A DNA stretch of 64,000 bases, from positions 13,914-77,913 of the forward strand of contig QEOQ01000345.1 of the NCBI GenBank assembly GCA_010279815.1. Direction: 5' to 3'. Under the pieces are notes generated by a model, which was not told the origin of the DNA, searched no databases, and saw nothing but the letters and a program-made list of their open reading frames with translations. The translations under genes were made by a program, and so were the position numbers. This DNA comes from Brachionus plicatilis. Lineage: Eukaryota; Rotifera; Eurotatoria; Ploima; Brachionidae. Below, in pieces: positions 1 through 8,349 of this stretch (positions within the stretch are counted from its first letter, which is position 1; the number at the start of each line of letters is the position of its first letter).

Positions 1-98
1 CCAAAAATTTGGCCGCCAAGCTGACCGGCCAAATGACCGCCCGCCGGCCAATTTAAAAACGGCCGGCCACTTTGGCGGCCAGACCGGCGGCCAAAAAT
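1..98. repeat. GGCCGCC-rich repeat, left copy (inverted relative to 5344-5690)
   Basis: A strikingly GC-rich stretch in an AT-rich window, built of GGCCGCCAAA and GGCCGGCC motifs. It is the reverse complement of sequence in the 103-bp tandem array at 5344-5690. It runs off the left edge, so its full length is unknown. It could be the edge of a satellite array or the terminal part of a larger element. Confidence 0.75.
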
Positions 99-379
99 TA
101 CTTAAATCTTACGGAAAAATGACGGAAATTTCCCTAAAATCTTGTAAATCTTAAAATTAAGCATCTTACATAGTTTAAAGGTAAACCAATATTTGAAATT
201 CATATAAAATAATAATAATGCAGGTACATTATGCAATAAATAAAAAGTGTGTTTTTGCTGATCCCATGCATAAATAATTGAGGATTTTACTCTTCTTTTT
301 TTGCTAAAAACAACACAGTGTTATTTAACAATTAACTCGATTTGGTTTAAAATAACCAAGTTTTAGGAAAGCCAGCCGC

Positions 380-869
380 CAAGTGCGTTAAAATCTTCAC
401 TAAACCAGCAGATATTCGGCATAAGGTTAACGCTAATATGGTCGCTGACAAGCCTACTTTGGACACGTATTTGCACTTTGCAGCCACGAATTGAATTTAA
501 AGAATTTTGAAAATTTTCAAATTACTTTTATCCCATAAAAGCAGCAACCCGAACATGAAAAACAGGAAAAAACAGACCACGATGCTCACAAGGCCCGCGA
601 GGACAGCAAGAACCCAGTCCAGCATGAATGTATGTTGTTTTTGTTCAAGTGGCATGACTCAAGATCGGACCCGACCAGACCAGACAGTTGGACGAAAAAG
701 CAGAGATGAATTAGAATATATGCCGCTTCACTACGCTGCCATGAAAAATTTGTCGACATGTGTTCAGACTCAGGTCTCAAAAGATGCTTATTTGTTTGCT
801 AAAAAACGCCAGCAAATATACTCCTTGTGATCTGATCGAGAAAAATGGCTACAAGGAATTATTTTTAGT
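380..869 (+). pseudogene. Ankyrin-repeat protein pseudogene or exon relic
   Basis: Three reading frames must be combined to follow ankyrin-like helices. TYLHFAATN and FKLLLSHKSSNPN occur near 445-560. MPLHYAAMKN is near 720, and MLICLLKNASKYTPCDLIEKNGYKEL, split here as MLICLLKNASK and YTPCDLIEKNGYKEL, lies near 783-866. The TPLHxAA-type turn and the hydrophobic second helices are typical of ankyrin repeats. The frame changes and an in-frame TGA after HFAATN show it is broken. A GTAAGT follows at about 870 and could be an old splice donor. Product and parent gene are not recognisable. Confidence 0.55.
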
Positions 870-1002
870 GTAAGTAGTCTTATTTATTAAATTAGAATGT
901 TTTTTTTTTAAATTATATTTTTTTTAATTGTAAATTTTGATAAAATTTATTTATTTTTTTAAATTTTGATCAAAACAATTTCACTTATGATTAAAAGATT
1001 TT

Positions 1003-1167
1003 CAGGGTTGTTTAAAAGTCCAAAAAAAAAGTACAAAAAAAATGTACAAAAAAAAAGTCAAAGTCTGGACTTTTTTTTCAAAAGTTAGGACATGAACTTT
1101 GAGAAGGGAAAAAAAAAGGAAACGGACCTGGACTTGACTTGACACTAATGACTTTTACACAACTTAG
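1003..1167. mobile_element. Non-autonomous hAT MITE, decayed copy
   Basis: The left end reads CAGGGTTGTTTAAAAGTC and the right end GACTTTTACACAACTTAG, which is an imperfect inverted repeat of it. The same ends bound the well preserved 160-bp copy at 28177-28336. Flanking 8-mers AAGATTTT (left) and AAAATTTT (right) match at 7 of 8 positions, as expected of a decayed hAT target duplication. Confidence 0.7.
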
Positions 1168-1587
1168 AAAATTTTACTAAAATATTTATTAATTTTTTCA
1201 TTTATATTTTAAAATATCTTAATTTTTTGAATTTGAAATTCCATTGCATTGCATAATGAATTTAGTCGCAATTTTTAAAACAAATCTTACAAGATTTTTA
1301 ACAATATTTTCAATTCACGACATTTAAATGCACTAAATACACTTTATTTTAATTCTTGAAAATAGGAAAATTATATTCTGTAAATTAAAAATATCAATAA
1401 TAATTTTTAAAATTATTATATTATTTTATACGTTTTTTACAATGTAATACTTAACAAGATATCTTTGTTGAAATATTTTTTTTAGACATTTTTTTTTTAA
1501 TTATTTTTATTTATCAAAAAAAATGAATTTTAGTTTAATTTTTATTATTATTTTCCCACACAAAAAATTTAATCATTTAAAAATTTT
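1168..1587. other. AT-rich spacer
   Basis: About 420 bases of poly-A/T runs with no open frame. It probably includes the 3' untranslated part and terminus of the hAT element that reads leftward from 3705, but no terminal inverted repeat could be identified by eye. Confidence 0.4.
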
Positions 1588-3705
1588 CTAAACTTGAAGG
1601 CTATTTTCATATAAGAACATAATCTTATCAACTTTATCTGGAGATATTTTATTCCTTCTATCCCATATTTGATAGCCTGTTTTTGAAAAAATTCTTTCCG
1701 AAGGAGTACTTGTAGCTGGTGCGGTTGCATAAATTTTAAAGTACTCGAATAAAATTGGGTATTTATTTTTGTTTTCTGACCAAAATTCGATCATGTCAGG
1801 GTGCTTAAATTCAAGTTTATAACTTGTGATTTCTTTTTTTACAGCTCTCCAATTAAATTCAAGTTCATTTTCTTCTTCAGACGAATCGCTCATTTGAAAT
1901 TTACGATTAATTTTTGTGGTTTTTTTATTTGGATTAGAATCTTTATGATTTTGAGAAAACATTTCTTCCTTAAAGTCACTTATTTTATCTCTAATAAGTT
2001 TTTCAGCCATCTCAGTAAATATTTTCTTTTTCTCTTCACTAGAATTTGAAAATTTTTTATACTTTGGATTCAAAAATGTTGCTAGTGCTAAAATTGAATT
2101 ATCAAAAATTTCGTATTTGTCAATATAAGAATCGATAAAAAGCTTCAAGATCTTTTTTAGTCCAGTAGTAAGTCTTTTATCTTCCACACTGAATTCAACT
2201 GATTTGTTTATGATGCTAAAAGCAGGAATTATCAGGCTAAGGGTTGTTGTTTTTTCATATGACAACTGATTAGTGATTTCAAAAAACGTCTTTAGAACTT
2301 CCAAACTCTCCTCGAGAACCTCCGCTTCATTGGATTTGAGCTGAAGATTTTTGTGCTTTGCATCTCGCGATAATATTAAGTTGACATGATCCAAATTTTT
2401 TATAATACTTTCCACCATCATATATGTACTATTCCATCTTGTGCTAACTTGCTGTACTATTGAATTTTCTTTATTCCCTGTTTCATTTTGTCTCTTAAAT
2501 AATTCTTCTTTCATTGTTGTCGAATGGTTGTAAAATGATGCTATTGAAGAACATTTTACTAATGCCGCGGAAAACATTGTAAAATCTTGGAAGTAATCTT
2601 GAAAGGTCTGTTCAAGTGTATCATCTGATGAGTGTCTATCGGAAGGTTCCAAAATCAGTCTTGCGTCTGACCATGAATCAAGACTCACGTAATCATTAAA
2701 TTTTTGACGAATCTTTTTTAAAGTGTTTGAAACCACCAAGTGCAAAATGTGTCCCATACATGGTATCCGTTCAAGATTTAAATATCTGGCTGTTAAAACC
2801 ATCGAATTTACATTGTCTGTTGTAATAAACTTAACTTTTCTGGAGAGAGAAAATTCGTCAAGGATATTTGAGATTATTTCGGAAAGATTCTTTGAAGAAT
2901 GACCACCCAAAACGTGACGAACAGCTAAATAGACACACTCTGGGTTTAATCGTTCATTTAAAAAATGTGCTGTTATGGTTAAATAAGAGTAATTCTGAAT
3001 TGATGTCCAGCAATCAGAAGTAATACTGACATTTTTTACATTCATTAATTTCTTATTTAGAAGAGTTTTCTGTTCTTCATAATATTTGGTTGACAAATCC
3101 GACAATTCTTTTCTAGATGGTATTTTAAAATTTGGTTTTAAGGATTTGCAGAAGAGCTTGAAATATTTATTTTCTACACATCTGAATGGAAGACTTGCAG
3201 TGATTACAAACATCAATAATAAAAAAACCGGGTCTGCTTCATTTTCATCACTTGATTTCGCGTGAGAAATTCCATGTTTAGTTGATAAATGGCGCATCAT
3301 TTTGCTGGTTGAGTTATCATTATGCCGAATATGGAAATTACATAATCCATTTTCGGTCATAAACAAACATGACACAACTTTTTTTGACAGTTCTTTACCG
3401 TTTTTGTCTTTTTTGTTTTCTGAAATATTCTTTAGTTTTTTAAGCTGAAAATATTCCCAACATTTAGATGTGCGATTTCTTATTAAATTATCATCATTTT
3501 CATAGTCAGAAGAATCTGTGATTTCTTGTTCAACGTTTTCTTCATGGATTGATAAATTATGATAGTTATCGAGAATATTTTCGCATTCATTCTCAACAAA
3601 ATCGGACTGAATAGATGAACATGGTTCTTGCTGATAGCAATTTCTTTTTGATTGCGAATCATGAACAATAGTCGAATCAGATCTTGGGATCTTTTGGCTA
3701 GACAT
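1588..3705 (-). CDS. hAT-family transposase with BED zinc finger (intact ORF)
   Basis: A single uninterrupted 705-residue ORF. An acidic N-terminus is followed by a BED-type zinc finger (about residues 80-145; C113, C122, H139 and H144, with wider Cys spacing than usual). Then comes an RNase H-like hAT core with ITSDCWTS and KFITTDN acidic motifs, the hAT CMGHILHL box and the RWNSTYMMVE segment. At the end is the dimerisation region (FEYFKIYATAPATSTPSERIFS, here split as FEYFKIYATAPAT and STPSERIFS, near 640-700). This is the ZBED/hAT C-terminal architecture. In the family it cuts and pastes DNA with 8-bp target duplications. No stop or frameshift is seen, so the copy may be recent, or it may be a domesticated ZBED gene. 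No terminal repeats were identified. Confidence 0.92.
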   Translation of the reverse strand: MSSQKIPRSDSTIVHDSQSKRNCYQQEPCSSIQSDFVENECENILDNYHNLSIHEENVEQEITDSSDYENDDNLIRNRTSKCWEYFQLKKLKNISENKKDKNGKELSKKVVSCLFMTENGLCNFHIRHNDNSTSKMMRHLSTKHGISHAKSSDENEADPVFLLLMFVITASLPFRCVENKYFKLFCKSLKPNFKIPSRKELSDLSTKYYEEQKTLLNKKLMNVKNVSITSDCWTSIQNYSYLTITAHFLNERLNPECVYLAVRHVLGGHSSKNLSEIISNILDEFSLSRKVKFITTDNVNSMVLTARYLNLERIPCMGHILHLVVSNTLKKIRQKFNDYVSLDSWSDARLILEPSDRHSSDDTLEQTFQDYFQDFTMFSAALVKCSSIASFYNHSTTMKEELFKRQNETGNKENSIVQQVSTRWNSTYMMVESIIKNLDHVNLILSRDAKHKNLQLKSNEAEVLEESLEVLKTFFEITNQLSYEKTTTLSLIIPAFSIINKSVEFSVEDKRLTTGLKKILKLFIDSYIDKYEIFDNSILALATFLNPKYKKFSNSSEEKKKIFTEMAEKLIRDKISDFKEEMFSQNHKDSNPNKKTTKINRKFQMSDSSEEENELEFNWRAVKKEITSYKLEFKHPDMIEFWSENKNKYPILFEYFKIYATAPATSTPSERIFSKTGYQIWDRRNKISPDKVDKIMFLYENSLQV

Positions 3706-4418
3706 TTAATCGAGTTTTTAAATGATTTTGATTTCAAATCTAGAGAAAAATTAAAAATTAATAAAAATTTGATTATTTAGAGAAAAATTTAATTAATTAA
3801 AACATTTTTAATATTTTCATTATATAATAAAAATTTTAATTGATGCATAAAAGAAGAAGTTTTTAATTTAAATAGAGTTTTTTTTTTAGATGACAAGGAC
3901 CTTAATAAAAATTATTTCTCATTTCTCTTCATTAAATTTTCAATTAGACTTCAAAAATCAAAATCAAATTAAAAAGTAAAATCAGTATTTTTTTGGATAC
4001 TTTGCGTCAAAATTCTAAACAATCATTTTATATTAATATTCCTAAATTATTCAGCTTTCAAAAGTATTTAAATATAAATTTGTATTTTATTTTTTAATTT
4101 CTATGTAATTTATTATAGTGTAGTCTAATAATATTAACCAAATTTTTTAAGCGTTTTATAATTTAAACAAAAACTAAATTCAAAATGTGTTTATAAATGT
4201 TAATTACAAACTTTTATCAAAATTAACTAGCAAAACTGTTTCGATTTCGAAAATTATTTTTTTGCTTACCAGTTAAAATTTATTCATATTATATTGCGTA
4301 TTGAATCTTCTTTTTTATATACAAAAATCATAATTTTTGCACATTATTTCAAAATTTAGATGCTGTTCATGTAGGTAAACGAATTCTGAATAAATACAAT
4401 AAAAAAATTATTATTTTT
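3706..4418. other. AT-rich spacer between hAT ORF and tetraspanin relic
   Basis: Seven hundred bases without a credible ORF, RNA gene or clear repeat. It should contain the 5' end of the hAT element, but its border cannot be placed from the sequence alone. Confidence 0.4.
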
Positions 4419-4937
4419 TTGATTTTATTTAAAAAACGAAATAGCTTTAATTTATTTGACTTTTTAGATAAAAAAATGTTGTCCAGTAGAGCAACACTCG
4501 TTGAATTAAATACGTTCTTCTTTTTATTTGGATGCTGTACATCGGCAGTCGGATTGTGGTCACAATATGACAGAATTTTACTAGAAATAGCTGCAGCAGC
4601 GGTGCTAATGTATTACAGAAGCGATGCCAAAGAAAAACTCAGAGATGATCAAAATAGAACAGTTGAAGCAATAAATAAGAACGAGGACAAAGTGGCTCTA
4701 AATGTGATAAATACTGTCCAGACTTTTTTCAAATGCTGTGGTGCTAACGAATGACTATTTGGATTTGACTAATATGACTTCTTGCCAAATTCCAGATTCA
4801 AAACAAGATCAACCGATATTTTATCAAACTGCGCCATCATTAGCTTTATTGATACGCATTTGCCACTTTTACTTGGATTTACTATCATCTTAATTTCATT
4901 TCAAATATTTTATCTGCTTGTCTCTATCACTATCTAG
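4419..4937 (+). pseudogene. Tetraspanin pseudogene (frameshifted, internally deleted)
   Basis: The first frame gives a hydrophobic TM1-like stretch, then the end of TM3 (EIAAAAVLMYYRSDAKEKLRD) and the large-loop hallmark FKCCGAN near 4728-4750. Directly after it the frame ends in TGA. Another frame continues with NDYLDLTNMTSCQIPDSK, and a third gives a TM4 segment (LPLLLGFTIILISFQIFYLL) ending at TAG 4935-4937. CCG plus a downstream Cys and TM4 are diagnostic of tetraspanins. At least two frameshifts and loss of TM2 and most of TM3 make a working product impossible. It shows no introns, so a decayed retrocopy is possible. Confidence 0.7.
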
Positions 4938-5343
4938 GTTGTACACAAATTAAATATAATGAATATGAAGATATTTAATTTTTGTTACTTGCTTGGACCA
5001 TTGATTTTTAATGTAAAATTCGACTGAAAGATAAATATTTAGAGTTTCACTCAATTATCAATAAAAATTTAATTAGTTTCATTTTTTTTGAGACATTTGG
5101 CTTTTTGTTGAAATTTTTATAATTATTTGAATAAAAAAAACAAGATACTTGCAAAAAAAGGAAATTGAAAACTTGAAGCTTTATTTTTATTTCAAAATTA
5201 AAATTTAGCTGAAAAAATGTTTGTTTCAATTTAAAAAGATAATTTAAAATCCTTCAATTTGAAAAATAATTTTTTATTAATATAAATTTTAAGATGCATT
5301 TGTTTTGTTTTCAATTAATGTAACTAAGAAATTTCTAAATTTT
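4938..5343. other. AT-rich spacer
   Basis: Low-complexity A/T sequence with no supportable gene. The short minus-strand ORF inside it is Phe/Lys/Asn-rich and looks random. Confidence 0.4.
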
Positions 5344-5690
5344 TTGCCGCTGGTCTAGCCGCCAAATTGGCCGTCCGTTTTAAAAATTGGTCGGCCAACT
5401 CGGTGGTCCAAATTTTTGGCCGCCGGTCTGGCCGCCAAAGTGGCCGTCCGTTTTAAAATTGGCCGTACATTTGGCCGGCCGTCAACGATTTGGCCGGCCA
5501 ACTCGGCGGTCCAAATTTTTGGCCGCCGGTCTGGCCGCCAAAGTGGCCGCCCGTTTTAAGTTTGGCCGTACATTTGGCCGGCCGTCAACGATTTGGCCGG
5601 CCAACTCGGCGGTCCAAATTTTTGGCCGCCAAAGTGGCCGCCTTTTTTTGGCCGCGTTCGGACCGGCCAGGCTTGGCCGCCGCCCAACAC
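5344..5690. repeat. 103-bp GC-rich tandem repeat array
   Basis: Slightly more than three copies of a 103-bp unit rich in GGCCGGCC and GGCCGCC. The same ATG-like frame starts recur at 5387, 5490 and 5593, exactly 103 bases apart. Unit copies differ by a few substitutions, and the last is shortened. Its reverse complement occurs at the left window edge. The apparent PNFWPPVWPP-type ORFs are translations of this repeat and not genes. Confidence 0.9.
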
Positions 5691-6159
5691 TAATTTTGAT
5701 CTCCTATCAGAAGTAGAAATGTTAAAAGAAGAAAATTTCGTCACCGATTCACTCAGTGAACCAAACGTGTTGAAAAATGAAAACAAACAAGCAATTTGGA
5801 CAAATGCTACAAGAATATTTGAATCATCATTTAAATCATTTAAACATAATTTTGTTTACATTATAGTAGCAATTATTACAATATTAACGTCTATTTTAAT
5901 ACTAAAATTTTCTCTTCTTAAAAGAACAATTAGAATGTTTACAAACTTTAAAAATAAGAACAAAAATAAAAGAAAAAATAAAAAGAAAAACAAAAGTGAA
6001 AAAACTAAAGTCAAAGAATCTGAAAGTCTAAACGAAATTAAAATCAATGAAGTAAACAACACTGCACCAGAAGAAGTAATGTTAACAAACATTGATGATA
6101 TTATTCAAATTGAACGGAATAATTTGGTTAAATATCGTGTTGAGTTAGAAAATGACTAA
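5691..6159 (+). pseudogene. Membrane-protein C-terminus of an LTR retroelement (env-like or other extra ORF)
   Basis: Open frame downstream of the GGCC repeat. It encodes a polar stretch, one strong transmembrane helix (VYIIVAIITILTSILILKF, about 5857-5913), a very basic Lys/Asn-rich tail and an acidic end. It stops 38 bases before a purine tract and a TG-starting direct LTR-like sequence. A single-pass protein just upstream of the polypurine tract is the position of the third ORF in many gypsy-type elements, so an env-like relic is the best reading. The N-terminus has been replaced by the GGCC repeat. No fusion or receptor motif is visible. A host gene fragment is not excluded. Confidence 0.4.
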
Positions 6160-6197
6160 AAATTTCGGGACGATAATTTTTTTAAAGGGGGGGAAAC

Positions 6198-6397
6198 TGT
6201 CAAATATAATATAAGGTCATTCTTTAATTGTCTATCCTATAACTAGTCAAATGATCTAATTATCTATCCAATAATTAGTTTATGATCTAATATTAGAATA
6301 ACCTATTTTATTAGTATTTATAGTTGATCCTTTTTAAATTATTGAATTCCAATAAATATTATATAAAACATCATACTCTTTCCTTAACACTTCAACA
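6198..6397 (+). mobile_element. 3' LTR-like sequence preceded by a polypurine tract
   Basis: A purine-only run AAAGGGGGGGAAA sits at 6184-6196. It is followed by sequence starting TGT at 6198 and ending ACA at 6397, as LTRs do. An AATAAA polyadenylation signal lies inside at 6351-6356. The upstream membrane-protein ORF supports a retroelement 3' end. No matching 5' LTR is in the window, so the length (200 bp) is a proposal. Confidence 0.45.
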
Positions 6398-6465
6398 AAT
6401 ATTCAAGTTAAGTAATTAAACATCAAAAATTTTATTTTTATTATTTATAAATTTGGGGAACGGAC

Positions 6466-6530
6466 ATAATCTCGAAAAAAAAAAATCTCGAAAAGTGAAA
6501 TCTCGAAAGGTAAAAATCTCGAAAAGTTAA
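6466..6530. repeat. Short tandem repeat of AAATCTCGAAA motif
   Basis: Four to five imperfect copies of ATCTCGAAAAGTGAA-like units directly follow GGGGAACGGACATA. The array lies 150 bp upstream of the truncated MULE ORF. It may be the subterminal repeat of that element, since MULE ends often carry short tandem repeats. Confidence 0.5.
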
Positions 6531-6680
6531 TTAGTCGTTAATCTCGATTAATCGTCTATAAATGAATTAAAATTAATCACCTTGTACCTTTTGAGCCTAT
6601 AAATAATTGTAAAATACAAATGGAAAATTATCAAAAATTGAAACAAAATTACTTTAAAAAACTTTAATTACTTTAAAAAA

Positions 6681-7316
6681 ATGGAAAATACCGAGGAAGT
6701 CTTCGAATTTTTAGACAATGACAGAACTTCTGTTCATTTTAATTTTCTTAAATTTACACGAAATGAAGATAACCAGGATGGATCAATCCGCTTTAGATGC
6801 TGCAAATGCAGTTTAACACTAACAGTGTTAAACGGTCAACTAACGCGAAAACCAAATGGCGAACATAAATCTTTAAAGTGCGAGATGATGCCTCCGGTTA
6901 AAGTTGAATGTATTAAGTCTTACAAAGTCTTAAAGTACATGGCTTCAACTCAAACTGCGTTCAATTTTCAAGACGAGTATCAACGAAAAACAGCACAACT
7001 TCAAAGGAAGTATGAACCTAAAGCTGTTGCTGAACATTGGCCTAAACCTTCAACGGCAAAAAGTTGTTGCAACAAGATCCGCCAAAAAAACAAACGAGTT
7101 GAGCCAAAAATGGTCAATAAGCTCGAATTTGTCGAAATGCAAAAGTACATCACAATCAACAATATACAAGAACCATTTTTGCGTTACGATAATCAAGACA
7201 AAAATGGCAATCGTATCGTGATTTTCTACTCAAATTCTGCGGCGCAACTTATGGAGACTGCGGAAGAGTTTCATTTAGATGGAACTTTTAAATACGTCAA
7301 TGAGGAGAAACTTTAA
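6681..7316 (+). pseudogene. Truncated MULE transposase with FLYWCH-like zinc finger
   Basis: The 211-residue ORF opens with a FLYWCH-like domain: VHFNFLKFTRNEDNQ, then RFRCCKCSLTLTVLNGQ and a downstream His, about residues 18-70. A linker follows, and the ORF ends in HLDGTFKYVN. DGTF is the first catalytic-Asp motif of MULE (Mutator-like) transposases in animals. The ORF stops ten residues later, so the rest of the DDE core and the SWIM-type finger are missing. It cannot be an active transposase. It is either a 3'-deleted copy or an internally deleted element. Confidence 0.65.
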
Positions 7317-7496
7317 TAATTTAGTTAAAACAAAATTTTTTTGTGAATTTAAATCTTCTGTAATTGATAAGCCAAGAAATTTGATTCCTTTAATGATTTA
7401 AGTGTAAAATTTTATTCAATTTTCTTTTATTTTCGTTTTTTAATTATAATAAAATATTCTAAAAAAAAAATTATTGGCCAATTTTAGTTTTAATTA

Positions 7497-7605
7497 TAAG
7501 TGGAATTTTTTCCACTGGATTTTTTTTTCAGTGGAATTTTTTCCACTGGATTTTTTTCAACAGGAATTTTTTCGACCGGAATTTTTTCCACTGGAATTTT
7601 TTCCT
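7497..7605. repeat. Tandem GGAATTTTTTCCACT repeats
   Basis: Six or so imperfect units of about 17 bp (GGATTTTTTTC / GGAATTTTTTCCACT). Each unit is nearly palindromic (AGTGGAATTTTTTCCACT), so the block can fold on itself. It lies 180 bp 3' of the truncated MULE ORF and might be its other subterminal region, though the motif differs from the one at 6466-6530. Confidence 0.6.
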
Positions 7606-8349
7606 ATTTACCGCCCCAAGAAACCCAACCAAAGGTTTGGAGTTCAACAATATCATTGGCATGTCAATAAAATTGAAGTTCTGCAAACCTCCACCTGAAG
7701 CCAAAAATGTAGAAATTGATAGCAAACGTAAATGAGGCATCCCTGCAAAAGCAAAAAATGCTTTACTTTTTTGCTTTTATAATGCTGAAAACAGTTTTTT
7801 TAATGATATCTTTTGAAATAATTAATGTTTGTTTCTATGCATTTTAATGCTAAATAAATGATAAATTAATGCTCAACAATATATTTTTTAATGATTTTAA
7901 TTTACTGCTCATAAAATAAAAAATAAATGCTCGTTCAGTATTTTTTTAATGCTAAAATAAATACAAACCATTCTCTTTCAGTCTGATTGAACTTAAGATA
8001 TGGCATTGTCCGCTAAGATAAACGATAAAGCTTTCATATCTAAAAACGTCAGAATAATTTTCTTGTTGTCAAAAAAAATCTTATTAATCAATGGAAAATC
8101 TCATTAAGGAATTTTCTTTTTGACTTTGACGTTTAGGTTCTTATACAATAAAATTTAAAAAAGTCTAAATTAGATTTTTCTCAATCTATTTTATTTGTAC
8201 AAAATCAAAATTTGAGAATGTGGATATCAATTAAAATTTTCAATCATGACTTTTTATGTGTAGTTAAAAAGCTTAAAGATAAAATATTCACATGATACCA
8301 AATTTTAAATTAAAAAATATAATTTTTTAAAAATTTAAACTAGAAAAAA
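7606..8349. other. Spacer upstream of the SDR gene
   Basis: No supportable gene. A short stretch near 7606-7740 keeps a higher GC content and an open frame continuing from the tandem repeat, but it matches nothing recognisable. The remainder is AT-rich and must contain the SDR promoter, in which no clear TATA element stands out. Confidence 0.35.

Noticed and set aside
5387..5716. Trp/Pro-rich ORFs PNFWPPVWPPKWP
   Set aside because: Products of the 103-bp GC-rich repeat; no gene signals.
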